Assembly (NCBI RefSeq): GCF_048569485.1
Contig: NC_134358.1
Location: forward strand, 224,010,986 to 224,074,985
From: Anomaloglossus baeobatrachus
Taxonomy: Eukaryota > Chordata > Amphibia > Anura > Aromobatidae
Length of the DNA: 64,000 nucleotides
Direction: 5' to 3'
This document shows positions 45,145-57,114 of this stretch, piece by piece. Below the pieces are notes generated by a model that was given only the letters and a program-made list of their open reading frames with translations, did no database searches and was not told the origin of the DNA. Position 1 is the stretch's first letter, and every line of letters begins with the position of its first letter. A program made the translations under genes and the position numbers.

Positions 45145-46189
45145 CATATATATGCTAAATGTATTCCCAATTTAAAAATATATATATACATATATACTGT
45201 ATACATATAGATGGATAGATAGATAGATAGATAGGTATTTTATACTGGGCATTCAAATTGTCTCTCCAGGGAGGAAGGAGACAAACTCTAGTGCCACCTA
45301 TTGGAAGTAGCAATCCTAAAAGTAAAAAGTAGCTTTTTAACAATCCTTTTCAGATGACATAGGATTTATGTCAGATCAGAACCTCAATTTGCAGACATGG
45401 TGTTTCGGGGTGATTGCCCCTCGTTAGTGCAAAGTATGGGTATCTGATCTGGCTATACTGTATATACACAGTATATACAGTATATATGCAATGAAATAGT
45501 ATTACTTACAGCTACTTACCTTCTTGTGGACCGCCTAATGTCCTTGCCCTTGCAGCTGCATGGTGTTTGAGGAGCTGCAGGAATCAGGAGTGTGATAAAT
45601 ATACACTGTGTATACAGTCTACAGAGCACTGTCAGCCTTGTCTACTTTTTTTCTAATGATCATATGATCGCTGGGTGCGAGAGGTAACAGAAACTGCTGA
45701 ATCTTAGCAGATCAATGCTGCAATGCAGGCAGGAAGCTGACTTTGCCCTGTAGCTGGGATTAATATGTTATGGAGTAAATTAGCTTCATTGTTTAAATGC
45801 TCTTAAAGGCCTTATATGATGTTATAGGCGGAATAATGTGTGCAATAAATGAAAAAGAAAGAAAAAGAATGAATGAATAAATAAACAAACAAATAAAAGA
45901 AAGGAAAAAAGTATAAATTCTCTGTCAGTCAGAACCCCCATTAAAGCTTTGCTCTAGAAAAACCTCTCTCTATATGGCCAATATATAAAAATAATTGTAA
46001 CCGCACGAGAACTGTATTTTAATGTTTTTTGTGGTCTGAAAAAAATTTGAAAAAAATTTGAAAACAGACACGTATATTAGTTTATTTTCTTTATACTTCT
46101 CCCCAGAAAAAAAAGATGTAGAAATTAGACCCCATATATCATGAAAACAAGAAGCAAAAATTGATGAATGTCCAAATTAGAATGTATGT
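45091..46189. other. Intergenic DNA with AT tract and a repeat fragment
   Basis: (AT)n at 45093-45141 and (GATA)n near 45210-45232. About 45240-45450 looks like part of an amphibian retroelement (TGGTGTTTCGGGGTGATTGC and ACTCTAGTGCCACCTATTGG), family not fixed. The rest is AT-rich with no gene. Confidence 0.4.
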
Positions 46190-46265
46190 AAAATGCTGTG
46201 GAATTCATAGCGCTATATAAGTGAATAATAATAATAACAATAATAATAATAATAATTATTATGTT
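46190..46265 (+). mobile_element. L2 or SINE 3' tail fragment
   Basis: AATGCTGTGGAATTCATAGC and GCTATATAAGTG followed by (AAT)n match the 3' tails of the L2 and SINE seen elsewhere here. Too short to tell which. Confidence 0.6.
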
Positions 46266-46279
46266 TAGTACTATTATTA

Positions 46280-46286
46280 TTATCTA

Positions 46287-46337
<51 letters not shown>

Positions 46338-46383
46338 GGATATTATCATTATCTAGATATATATTATATATATTATATATATA

Positions 46384-46444
<61 letters not shown>

Positions 46445-46490
46445 GTATATATATATATATTATCTATATATGATCTATATATATATACTG
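46280..46490. repeat. (AT)n-rich microsatellite
   Basis: Interrupted TA repeats of about 210 bp. Confidence 0.95.
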
Positions 46491-47327
46491 TATTGGACTG
46501 GTTAAATTGAAAGTTTTACCTGAAAACTTGAATTGTGGTCTTCCAAAAGAAGAAAGTATGTGTTGCTCTTGGGATTGAAGCTTAGTTCTATTCCAATTCT
46601 ATTCCAGTGAATGCAAGGGAGTTTCAAGAATGGGTGCAGCACATATATAAACTCCATTTGACGCAACTGTTCAATACATGTGGTGCGCACCACCTGAGTC
46701 AGTTTTTAGGAATGTCTTGTTTTATGCCCAATGATATTCATTTCAATGGTCCCACGTTAGTATATGTGTATCTCTGCGGCATGATATTAGAATCACCGGA
46801 CACAAGCTGAAGAAGACTCCAGTACAATTACAGTATAAGGACCTTTTTGTAGTCTAATAGCTCATTATAATTCACAATTTAACCTGCTTTAGGGTTGACA
46901 GTGGGTCCCCTTTACCTATTGGGCCCTTGTGTGGCAGCACAGGTTGCTCCAATGTTATGTCTGCCTTATCGTCTACATTCATAAGGTTTGCCCAAAATTG
47001 GAAATAAGGGTCTACATTTTACCAGAAACTCCACTGTAGTGCAATACCAGACCCAACCCATTGACACTTGTGGCACTGTTTAAGAATAAAAGAACTTTTT
47101 ACCAATCTCAGATGACCCAAATAGCAATGGGCCTGTCTGTGAATTGCCGGATTCATTGATTTCTTAAATACAATTTCCGGCTCTAGATTCCTGTATTTTG
47201 TATTCGCGCTTACATGTAGTCACATAAATAGGGCAGAGCAGTATGGTTGCACTGTACAACAAATAATCAGAGCTACAAAAACAATTAAATGACATGTAAA
47301 TGTATAATGGAATGAAGTGTGCCAGAA
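46491..47327. other. Intergenic DNA, no gene seen
   Basis: No frame or structure of note; a short stretch at 46905-46970 resembles the repeat in ID4 intron 1. Confidence 0.45.
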
Positions 47328-47745
47328 CCAATAAGGCTGGGGCAACACGTGCATTACTGCGAGTGCATCGCATCACACTCAGCTCCCACTCTGCTGTGAG
47401 TGTAAGCCAAGTGTCAAGCCACTGTGATGCGATACTGCGATTGCAACACAGCCGCGGAGAAGAGGGAGGGACTACTCTCCCTATCTCCTCTATTGTCAGC
47501 TGATGTGATTATTGCACTGCACTCCGGTGTCATCCGAGTGCAGTGCGATGTTTCTCTTGCACCAATAAACTTGTATGGGTGCAAGAGAAAACAAATCGAT
47601 TCCACCCGCAGCATGCTGCGATTACGGCTGAAAAAAAAAACGCACATGGGAGCAGCCCCATAGAGTAACATTGGTCCGAGTGGAATGCGATTTTTTATCG
47701 CATTCCACTCTCTCCGTATTACTCACCGTATGTCCTTAGTCTTAC
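47328..47745. mobile_element. Probable MITE
   Basis: GGGGCAACACGTGCATTACT with GAGTGCATCGCATCACACTC on the left and TGGAATGCGATTTTTTATCG with CATTCCACTCTCTCCG on the right have the GC-patterned, GCGAT-rich text of frog MITEs. The ends are too diverged to define a target duplication. Confidence 0.5.
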
Positions 47746-48629
47746 AGAACAATTATGTAAAATGAAGAATTCATGCTTGGAGAATTCCCAATGTAATGCT
47801 TTTAGATTGTAGCCTTTACATATGAATAGACAGTTTGCCAGGTACTACCATCCTTTCGTATGGACATATAGTCCCTTAATCACAACAGATTTTTTGTGGG
47901 CACTCCTCTGCTGGCATGGTAAGGCAGAATGGCATCAACAAGCAACTGCCAGGACCTCCATTTTGTCTTTTTCTGTATCTAGTTCCCCAATTAGATCAAT
48001 CCAGTAATAACCTTGTAGTGTTACGGGGAATTATAATCCCCCCACCGCTGAACCTGCAGGCTCCATTATCAAAATATGGTGTCTGTATCTGAATGCACTA
48101 CAGGAATATTACTGGATCAATTTCCCTTGTAAAGGAGGCATTTGTGAGAATATCACGGTATGAGGGAACGCTACATGTCTATCGCTGCTAGAGGTTTTAT
48201 TTTAATTAAATCTGATGAAACTCATCAATGTTAAGATGCATAAAAAGAGAAATGTCCTTACAAAGGAATCAGAAGCCAGTGCCTTGCTTACAAGAGCCCT
48301 ATACTGCAGGTACGTGGACAGGGAAATGATCGGCTACATGTGCTAATTATGGCCAGAGGCAGCACAGACAATGCGCAGGTCCCATGATTTTCTATATTGT
48401 TTGTTCAATGGCTGTCACAGAGCTGTGTGTGGAGAAAATGTATTCTGACAGACAGAATATTTATGGTGGAGAGGGGCTTTTACTGATTGTATTATGGATA
48501 ATGTACAGTAATGGTAAAACACCATGCATATAAGGATCAGGAACATACATGTAAATATATATAGTATGGAGAAATACTGTATATAGTGCTGAAAATATTC
48601 CATAATATCTATATACAAAAAATGGAAAA
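47746..48629. other. Intergenic DNA, no gene seen
   Basis: No convincing frame, repeat or RNA gene. Confidence 0.5.
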
Positions 48630-48631
48630 TA

Positions 48632-49236
48632 CAGTAGAACCTTGGTTTAAGAGTAACTTGGTTTGAGAGCATTTTTCAAGACAAGCAAAGCTTTTTACAA
48701 ATCTGTAACTTGGTTTAAGAGCAACGCTTTGCAAGAAGAGCAAATCATCACCGTGCACACTTCCTTTAACCATGCTCTGACCCGCTCTGGAGGTAACTTT
48801 CTGTACATATGTACTGTATACAGTATACCATTGTACAGTACAGTATATACTATATAGCATGTCTATCAATTTGCATTTGTGGATACAGCATTGTACTTTC
48901 TTATTGATAACCAGTGCAGCACATTGCTTATACTGTATCTCCCGCACACCAACAATTTTATTGTGAGCTAAAGTGCAGTTTAATTTGTTTGTATGTTTTT
49001 TACTGTATTATACAGTATTTTGTATCAGTGTACTGTAATAATTTTATATGAACACAGTACATTATTTTGTATTATTGTAATAAGTTTGTATAAATACAGT
49101 AACTATTTTTGGGTTGTGGATCGAATTGTCTGTGTTTCAATTATTATCTATGGGAAAATTTGCTTTGATGTAAGAGTAACTTGCTTTAAGAGCTCACTCC
49201 CAGAACCAATTATGCTCGTAATCCAAAGTTACACTA
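48632..49236. mobile_element. Mariner-type MITE
   Basis: TA flanks both sides (48630-48631 and 49237-49238). The ends are CAGTAGAACCTTGGTTTAAG and, as complement, TAGTGTAACTTTGGATTACG. The phrase GTAACTTGGTTTAAGAG repeats inside. About 605 bp, no transposase. Confidence 0.75.
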
Positions 49237-49700
49237 TATATCGTTATTAAAGACTAGAAGGTGGCCCGATTCTACGCATCGGGTATTCTAGAATTTACGT
49301 ATTGTGTAGTTCATGTATGATTTTTGTTATATATATATATATATAGATGTTGTTGTGTGTAGTTACCAAGTGTTTGTGTAGGGCGCTGTACATGTTCTGG
49401 GTGTTGTCTGGGTGTGACGGGGGGTGAGAGCGGTGTTGTATGTGTGTTGCGTGTGTTGCGTTGTTTGTGGAGCGCTGTGTGTCTGTTGCGCGGTTTGTGT
49501 GTGTGTGGTGTGTTTTGGGGGGAGGTATGTTTTGTGCAATGTGTGTGTTGTGCGGTATGTGCGTATATTTGTGTGTGCCGCGGTGTTTGTGTGTTGGGTG
49601 TTGTGTGTGTGCAGCGTTGTCTGTGTGTGTGGGTGTCTGTGTAGGGCAGTTGTTTGTGGTTCCCAGTGTGTGTGTGTGTGTGGTGTGTTGTGCAGTGCGC

Positions 49701-49732
<32 letters not shown>

Positions 49733-49734
49733 AT

Positions 49735-50960
49735 CAGCCTCTCTTCTCTCAGCCTACCTCTCCCAGCCTCCCTCCTCCCAGCCTCCCTCAGCATCAGCTT
49801 CCCTCTCCCAGCCTCCCTAAGCATCAGCCTCCACCAGCATCAGTCTCTCTCCTTCCAGCCTCCCCCAGCATCAGCCTCCGCCAGCATCAGCCTATCTCCT
49901 TCTAGCCTCCTCCAGCATCAGCCTCCCTCTCCCAGCCTTCCCCAGGATCAGCGTCTCTCCTCCCAGCCTCCATCCTCCCAGCCTTCCCCAGCATCAGCTT
50001 TCCCCTCCCAGCCTCCCTCAGCATCAGCCTTCCCCAGCATCAGCCTCTCTCCTCCCAGCCTCAGCCTCTCTCCTTCCAGCCTCTCCCAGCATCAGCCTCT
50101 CTCCTTCCAGACTCTCCCAGCATCAGCCTCCTCTTCCCAGCCTTCCTCAGGATCAGCCTCTCTCCTCCCAGCCTCCTTCTTCCCAGCCTCATCCTCCCAG
50201 CCTCCCTCAGCATCAGCCTTCCGCTCCCAGTCTCCCCCAGCATCAGCCTCCCCAAGCATCAGCCTCCACCAGCATCAGCCTCTCTCCTTCCAGCCTCCCC
50301 CAGCATCAGCCTCTCTCCTTCCAGCCTCCCTCAGCATCAGCCTCCTGTTCCCAGCCTTCCCCAGGATCAGCCTCTCTCCTCCCAGCCTCCTTCCTCCCAG
50401 CCTCCCTCAGCATCAGCCTTCCCCTCCCAGTCTCCCCCAGCATCAGCCTCCCCAAGCATCAGCCTCCACCAGCATTAGCCTCTCTCCTTCCAGCCTCCTT
50501 CTTCCCAGCCTCATCCTCCCAGCCTCCCTCAGCATCAGCCTTCCGCTCCCAGTCTCCCCCAGCATCAGCCTCCCCAAGCATCAGCCTCCACCAGCATCAG
50601 CCTCTCTCCTTCCAGCCTCCCCCAGCATCAGCCTCTCTCCTTCCAGCCTCCCTCAGCATCAGCCTCCCGTTCCCAGCCTTCCCCAGGATCAGCCTCTCTC
50701 CTCCCAGCCTCCTTCCTCCCAGCCTCCCTCAGCATCAGCCTTCCCCTCCCAGTCTCCCTCAGCATCAGCCTCCCCAAGCATCAGCCTCCACCAGCATTAG
50801 CCTCTCTCCTTCCAGCCTCCCCCAGCATCAGCCTCCCCAAGCATCAGCCTCCACCAGCATCAGCCTCCCTCGTCCCAGCCTCCCCCTCCCCCTCCCAGCC
50901 TCCCCCAGCATCAGCCTCTCTCCTCCCAGCCTTCCCCATGATCAGCCTCTCTGCTCCCAG
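49735..50960. repeat. Minisatellite in Helitron copy 2, CAGCATCAGCCTC type
   Basis: Composite units such as CCCAGCATCAGCCTCTCTCC plus TTCCAGCCTC vary in order over more than 1.2 kb. Higher-order repeats are visible (blocks near 50280-50470 recur near 50600-50790). The 458-codon Ser/Pro frame across it is an artefact. Confidence 0.95.
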
Positions 50961-50994
50961 CCTCCTCCAGCACGCCGTGCTCCTCTGCCGACAC

Positions 50995-51100
50995 TCACAC
51001 ACCCGATCGCATCCACTCACACACACCCGATCGCATCCACTCACACACACCCGATCGCATACACTCACACACACCCGATCGCATACACTCACACACAAAG
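50995..51100. repeat. 24-bp minisatellite in Helitron copy 2
   Basis: About four units of CCGATCGCATCCACTCACAC plus ACAC. Copy 3 carries a longer array of the same unit, in two blocks. Confidence 0.9.
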
Positions 51101-51437
51101 ACACACACACTGACGATATTGCACATACGCGCTGATACTCACAACATCCGGGGATATCACATGCTTCTGGCCATGTGATCCCCCGGCAGGTCCTGGAAGC
51201 TCACAACAGCACAGTATCGCCGCCGAGAAGCAAGCGATATCCCAGGATGCTGTGAGTATGTGGATGCGATGTGATGTGTGAGGTGTGTGTGAGTGTGATC
51301 TGATTTGTGTGTGTGTGTATGTGTGTGTGTGTGTGCTGTTATGTGTGTGTATGTTCCGCAGCTGCAGGACCTTGATGTGTGGATGCGATGTGATGTGTGT
51401 GTGAGGTGTGTGTGAGAGTGAGTGTGAGCCGGTGTAC

Positions 51438-51506
51438 ACTGGTAACTATGATACACATCGGGTAACTAAGGGACCTTAGTTACCCGATGTGTATAATGGT
51501 TACCAG
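51438..51506. repeat. 69-bp palindrome in Helitron copy 2
   Basis: CTGGTAACTATGATACACAT and CGGGTAACTAAGG face CCTTAGTTACCCG and ATGTGTATAATGGTTACCAG with a loop of about 2-4 nt. The same module, slightly changed, occurs in copy 3 (54181-54249) and in the MITEs at 61179-61234 and 62554-62609. Confidence 0.85.
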
Positions 51507-52392
51507 CTTTCACGGCCTCCGTCAAGATCCCAGCATCGCAAGGTTATGTCTGGCGCTGCCGGGATCCTGACGGAGCCGGTGTAGAAGCAAGCGATATCCC
51601 AGCATGTTGTGATGTGTGAGGTGTGTGTGAGAGTGAGTGTGAGAGTGAGTGTGATCTGATGTGTGTGTGTACTCACCTGGGAATCGGAGCTCCGTGTCAG
51701 TTGGGCCAGAGCGAGCGTGCATTGCGTGAGGGGGGCGGGGCCTGCAGAGAGCCGGGGCGAGAGGCCAATCCGTGTGGGGGGGCGGGGCCATGGCGAGCCC
51801 AGCGGCCAATCAGCTTTGTGTCACCGTAAGGACATGTCACGGTGACACAATTTTGGAGCATGACAGACAGACAGACAGAATAAGGCAATTATATATATAG
51901 ACTAGAAGGTGGCCCGATTCTACGCATCGGGTATTCTAGAATTTACGTATTGTGTAGTTCATGTATGATTTTTGTTATATATATATATATATATAGAGAG
52001 AGATGTTGTTGTCTGTAGTTACCAAGTGTTTGTGTAGGCGCTGTACATGTTCTGGGTGTGACGGGGGGTGAGAGCGGTGTTGTATGTGTGTTGCGTGTGT
52101 TGCGTTGTTTGTGGAGCGCTGTGTGTCTGTAGCGTTGTGTGTGTGTTGCGCGGTTTGTGTGTGTGTGGTGTGTTTTGGGGGGAGGTATGTTTTGTGCAAT
52201 GTGTGTGTTGTGCGGTATGTGCGTATATTTGTGTGTGCCGCGGTGTTTGTGTGTTGGGTGTTGTGTGTGTGCAGCGTTGTCTGTGTGTGTGGGTGTCTGT
52301 GTAGGGCAGTTGTTTGTGGTTCCCAGTGTGTGTGTGTGTGTGTGTGGTGTGTTGTGCAGTGCGCGCGCGCGTGTGTGTGTGTGTGTGTGTGC

Positions 52393-53460
52393 ATCAGCCT
52401 CTCTTCTCTCAGCCTACCTCTCCCAGCCTCCCTCCTCCCAGCCTCCCTCAGCATCAGCCTCCCTCTCCCAGCCTCCCCAGCATCAGCCTCCGCCAGCATC
52501 AGCCTCTCTCCTTCCAGCCTCCTCCAGCATCAGCCTCCCTCTCCCAGCCTTCCCCAGGATCAGCCTCTCTCCTCCCAGCCTCCGTCCTCCCAGCCTTCCC
52601 CAGCATCAGCTTTCCACTCCCAGCCTCCCTCAGCATCAGCCTTCCCCAGCATCAGCCTCTCTCCTCCCAGCCTCAGCCTCTCTCCTTCCAGCCTCCCCCA
52701 GCATCAGCCTCTCTCCTTCCAGCTTCCCTCAGCATCAGCCTCCCCTTCCCAGCCTTCCCCAGGATCAGCCTCTCTCCTCCCAGCCTCCTTCCTCCCAGCC
52801 TCCTTCCTCCCAGCCTCCCTCAGCATCAGCCTTCTTCTCCCAGTCTCCCCCAGCATCAGCCTCCCCATGCATCAGCCTCCACCAGCATCAGCCTCTCTCC
52901 TTCCAGCCTCTCTCCTTCCAGCCTCCCCCAGCATCAGCCTCCCCTTCCCAGCCTTCCCCAGGATCAGCCTCTCTCCTCCCAGCCTCCTTCCTCCCAGCCT
53001 CCCTCTCCCAGCCTCCCTCAGCATCAGCCTTCCGCTCCCAGTCTCCCCCAGCATCAGCCTCTCCAAGCATCAGCCTCCACCAGCATCAGCCTCTCTCCTT
53101 CCAGCCTCCCCCAGCATCAGCCTCTCTCCTTCCAGCCTCCCTCAGCATCAGCCTCCCGTTCCCAGCCTTCCCCAGGATCAGCCTCTCTCCTCCCAGCCTC
53201 CTTCCTCCCAGCCTCCCTCAGCATCAGCCTTCCCCTCCCAGTCTCCCCCAGCATCAGCCTCCCCAAGCATCAGCCTCCACCAGCATTAGCCTCTCTCCTT
53301 CCAGCCTCCCCCAGCATCAGCCTCCCCAAGCATCAGCCTCCACCAGCATCAGCCTCCCTCGTCCCAGCCTCCCCCTCCCAGCCTCCCCCAGCATCAGCCT
53401 CTCTGCTCCCAGCCTCCCCCATGATCAGCCTCTCTGCTCCCAGCCTCCTCCAGCACGCCG
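52393..53460. repeat. Minisatellite in Helitron copy 3, CAGCATCAGCCTC type
   Basis: Same unit types as in copy 2 but in a different order and number, about 1.07 kb. Frames of 400-530 codons are artefacts. Confidence 0.95.
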
Positions 53461-53474
53461 TGCTCCTCTGCCGA

Positions 53475-53830
53475 CACTCACACACCCGATCGCATCCACT
53501 CACACACACCCGATCGCATCCACTCACACACACCCGATCGCATCCACTCACACACACCCGATCGCATCCACTCACACACACCCGATCGCATCCACTCACA
53601 CACACCCGATCGCATCCACTCACACACACCCGATCGCATACACTCACACACACAGACACTGACGATATCGCACATACGCGCTTATACTCACAACATCCAC
53701 CGCCGTGCTCCTCTGCCGACACTCACACACCCGATCGCATCCACTCACACACACCCGATCGCATCCACTCACACACACCCGATCGCATACACTCACACAC
53801 ACCCGATCGCATACACTCACACACAAAGAC
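53475..53830. repeat. 24-bp minisatellite in Helitron copy 3, two blocks
   Basis: Seven or so units, then a duplicated flank (GCCGTGCTCCTCTGCCGACA), then about four more units. This is an internal segmental duplication compared with copy 2. Confidence 0.9.
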
Positions 53831-54628
53831 ACACACACTGACGATATTGCACATACGCGCTGATACTCACAACATCCGGGGATATCACATGCTTCTGGCC
53901 ATGTGATCCTCCGGCAGGTCCTGGAAGATCACAACAGCACAGTATCGCCGCCGAGAAGCAAGCGATATCCCAGGATGTTGTGAGTATGTGGATGCGATGT
54001 GATGTGTGTGTGAGTGAGTGTGATCTGATTTGTGTGTGTGTATGTGTGTGCTGTTATGTGTGTGCTGTTATGTGTGTGCTGTTATGTGTCTGTATTTTCC
54101 GCCGCTGCAGGACCTTGATGTGTGGATGCGATGTGATGTGTGTGTGAGGTGTGTATGAGAGTGAGTGTGAGCCGGTGTACACTGGTAACTATGATACACA
54201 TCGGGTAACTAAGGGACCTTAGTTACCCGATGTGTATAATGGTTACCAGCTTTCACGGCCTCCGTGAAGATCCCAGCATCGCAAGGTTATGTGTGGCGCT
54301 GCTGGGATCCTGACGGAGCCGGTGTAGAAGCAAGAGATATCCCAGCATGTTGTGATGTGTGAGGTGTGTGTGAGAGTGAGTGTGAGAGTGAGTGTGATCT
54401 GATGTGTGTGTGTGTACTCACCTGGGAATCGGGGCTCCGTGTCAGTTGGGCCAGAGCGAGCGTGCATTGCGTGAGGGGGGCAGGGCCTGCAGAGAGCCGG
54501 GGCGAGAGGCCAATCCGTGTGGGGGGGCGGGGCCATGGCGAGCCCAGCGGCCAATCAGCTTTGTGTCACCGTAAGGACACAATTTCGGAGCATGACAGAC
54601 AGACAGATAGACAGACAGATAGACAGAC

Positions 54629-54659
<31 letters not shown>

Positions 54660-54681
54660 ATAAGGCAATTATATATATAGA

Positions 54682-55050
54682 TGATTATAAAGATTACAAG
54701 ACCTGATACAGTGGCCACGTTGGTAGTCTATCGCTGATCACTAGCTGACCTGATTGGTAGGTCCGGTGCAATGTCATCATTGTGGCATGATGCATAGATG
54801 ACATTGTGCTAGGCCTATATATTAGAAGAAACATGGGGGATGCTGGCGGGTAGGGGGAGATTCACTGAGTCCACAGGGCTTAAGTCTAGTAGCCACAGGC
54901 TATCCACATGAGCTCTAGACTTGGCTCATTTTGATAATTTCAAAGCTTTATGACTTGTAGTTACTATCCATAGATCAAAGTATAAAAATTACATGTGTGA
55001 GATATACTGTAAAAAAATATATATTATTTTATCTAAGCAGAAAATTCTAA
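54682..55050. other. Intergenic DNA, no gene seen
   Basis: No structure recognised. Confidence 0.5.
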
Positions 55051-55390
55051 GCGCCATTCCAGGGTTTTTTTCAGAGCTAGCGTGGTGCTTTAAATGTAAG
55101 TCCCCTGCCCCCTTCTGGCGGGTTCAGCTTTTAGCTCCGGTCCAATCTTGTGACTGTAACTGCTGATTGGCCAGAAGTCAGAAATTATGTCATAAGCTCC
55201 CAAAGTAACTTAATGAGAGCCAGAACAAGACCGAATGAGCTCTCATGGATTCACTTAGTTGTGACCTGCAGCTTGCTCCATTAAAAAACTGAAGCTGAGG
55301 TCACAAATCACTGGAGACCAACAAAAGCGCCGGTGTTAAAAAGTGAATACTGTATAAGACCGGGGACAGGGGAATTAGATTTAACCCCTT
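55051..55390. mobile_element. Probable frog MITE
   Basis: GCGCCATTCCAGGGTTTTTT and GCGTGGTGCTTTAAATGTAA on the left resemble the left end of a common frog MITE (a related piece is at 28530-28600). The right part has AGACCGGGGACAGGGGAATT. Ends not fixed. Confidence 0.5.
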
Positions 55391-56555
55391 CACCACCCAT
55401 CAATTTTCATCTTTTTGTGTTCGTTTGTTCAACCCTTTTTTCCAACAACCTTAACTTTTTTATTTTCCTGTCTACATAGCTATATGAGGGCTTGTCTTTT
55501 TGCAGGATGAGTTGGGCTTTTGAATGAAACCATCAATTTTACCATATACTGTACTGGAAACCATGTTCACTATATGGTAAATCTGACCTGGCCGTATGAT
55601 TCTCCATGTCAGTATGAATATGTACTGTAGATACAAACATGTATAGTTTTTCTTTTATTTAGTTGGTGAAAAAAATTCTGAAGTTTGTAAAAAATAAAAA
55701 ATTGCTTTTGGTGCAATTTTTCGAGACAGTAACGTTTTCATCTTTTGGGATCTGGGGCTGTGTGAGGGCTTATTTTTTGCATTCTGAGCTGCTGCTTTTC
55801 CTGATGCCATTTTGCTATTTTTGAGTAGCTGTGATATTTTAATCACCTTTTATTGTATTTTATTGTAGAGTTGTGGAAGCCAAAAAAACCCAATTCTGGC
55901 ATTTTGAATTTTTTTTCTGTTACGCTGTTTACCAATCGGAATGATTTATTTAAGTTATATTTTGATATTACGGATATTTCTAAACAAAGCAATGGCAAAT
56001 ATGTGTATTTGTTATTGTTTTATTCTCAGTGAGGCAAAAGGGGGATTGGAAATTTTGTAGGGGTTTTTCATTTTTTTAAAACTTTTTTCTCATTTTTTTT
56101 TTGTATTTATTAGTTCTCTTAGGGGACTTAAAGCTGCAATCATCTAATCAACCATGATGTTCAGAGCAGAGCATCATCATGACAAACAAAGGGGTCATCA
56201 GCTAACACGACAACCCATTGGCACCCCGCGATCATGTCACGGGACTGCCAACAGGTGAGGGGAATGATGTGCTCCCCACTGGAGTGTGTTAAATCCCATT
56301 TTCAGAGATTGACTGTGGGATTTAACCATTTTTTACGATTAAGGACGTACTGGTATGTCCTTGGTCACCTCCCTCCTGTTACTGCAGGCTCCACCAGCAA
56401 GTGCGCTGTAATCCCCGCACAAATCTGCTGATCTGAGCCTGTTATCCCTTTAGATCACGCTGTCAAACACTGACAACATGATTTAAAGGGCCATGGCGGG
56501 GATCGCGCCGTTCCCCGCCGCCATAGGTGGCCCCGCGATATGATCACGGGTAGTG
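55391..56555. repeat. Interspersed repeat of unknown class
   Basis: Text such as CTATATGAGGGCTTGTCTTT and TGCAGGATGAGTTGGGCTTT belongs to a repeat seen over and over in frog genomes. It ends near the GC-rich CGCCGTTCCCCGCCGCCATA. No frame; superfamily not assigned. Confidence 0.5.
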
Positions 56556-56665
56556 TTGAGCGAGTAGTTCACTATTCGTAATCACTATGCTATTAGCGAG
56601 TACTGTCTGCTACTCGCATATTCGTTATGAGTAGCGGGCACAATGTAAGTCAATGGGAAATACTC
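56556..56665. mobile_element. hAT-like fragment
   Basis: TAGTGTTGAGCGAGTAGTTC and CTACTCGCATATTCGTTATG are typical of the end region of frog hAT-like elements. Fragment only. Confidence 0.5.
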
Positions 56666-56675
56666 GCTAATTAAA

Positions 56676-56873
56676 AACACAAATTTTTGGAGTTTTGTGT
56701 GAAATGATCACTGATTTGATTTTTGTTTCATTCTCTTTTGTGTTTTTTCATTGCAAGCAAAATAAATGAAGTTAATAATACCAAAGAATTTGTGATTGTA
56801 ATCATTTTCAAGGATAAACTGAGTATTATCTGACAGAATTGCAGGGGTGCTAATACTTTTGGCCAGCACTGTA
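56676..56873. mobile_element. Tc1-like end fragment
   Basis: The right edge, TGCTAATACTTTTGGCCAGC followed by ACTGTA, is the terminal repeat of another Tc1-like family. About 200 bp remain. Confidence 0.75.
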
Positions 56874-57114
56874 ACTTCTGCCTACAAGCAGAATTTTTAT
56901 ATCATTTTCTAATGACCTCTTTTACAGAATATACTTTCTATACTGGGAAGCAAATATATTTCTTTCTGATTCTTTTTATCTTCATTTTTTACAAACTGAA
57001 TTTTGTTATATTATTCTGAGTATTTAATGTTAATTTTTCATGATTTCAAATCAATGAGGATTTTTCTCTTCCTTGCAGACAACATTAATAACTCCTGGTG
57101 AGGGCTCAGTCTTA

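Larger units (their letters stand above)
49254..51901 (-). mobile_element. Non-autonomous Helitron, copy 2 (tandem partner)
   Basis: On the minus strand the 5' end is TCTATATATATAATTGCC at 51901 and the 3' end is CTAG at 49254, followed by T. Eleven bases before the 3' terminus lies the hairpin CCCGAT (49265-49270), a 7-nt loop, and ATCGGG (49278-49283). These are the Helitron hallmarks: TC start, CTRR end, subterminal hairpin, insertion without duplication. The 5' end abuts the 3' end of copy 3 directly. The interior is minisatellite plus a (CTGT)n run; no Rep/helicase. Confidence 0.85.
51902..54681 (-). mobile_element. Non-autonomous Helitron, copy 3 (tandem partner)
   Basis: Same ends and order as copy 2: 5' TCTATATATATAATTGCC at 54681, preceded by A; 3' hairpin and CTAG at 51902. 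The flanks of the pair are A on the 5' side and T on the 3' side, the A|T target expected of Helitrons. Outside the tandem repeats the two copies are nearly identical by eye, so the pair is young. Array lengths differ between them, and copy 3 has a second block of the 24-bp array. Confidence 0.85.

Noticed and set aside
44859-45206. A DNA-binding host gene
   Set aside because: The helix-turn-helix text with GRPSKI is a Tc1-like transposase piece inside a decayed transposon.
49424-53906. Serine/proline-rich frames of up to 530 codons
   Set aside because: Several overlapping frames read through the CAGCATCAGCCTC array; array length changes between the two Helitron copies shift them.
49254-54681. 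Penelope-like or satellite origin for the tandem pair
   Set aside because: The TC start, CTAG end, subterminal hairpin and A|T target fit Helitrons; no hammerhead core or reverse transcriptase was seen.
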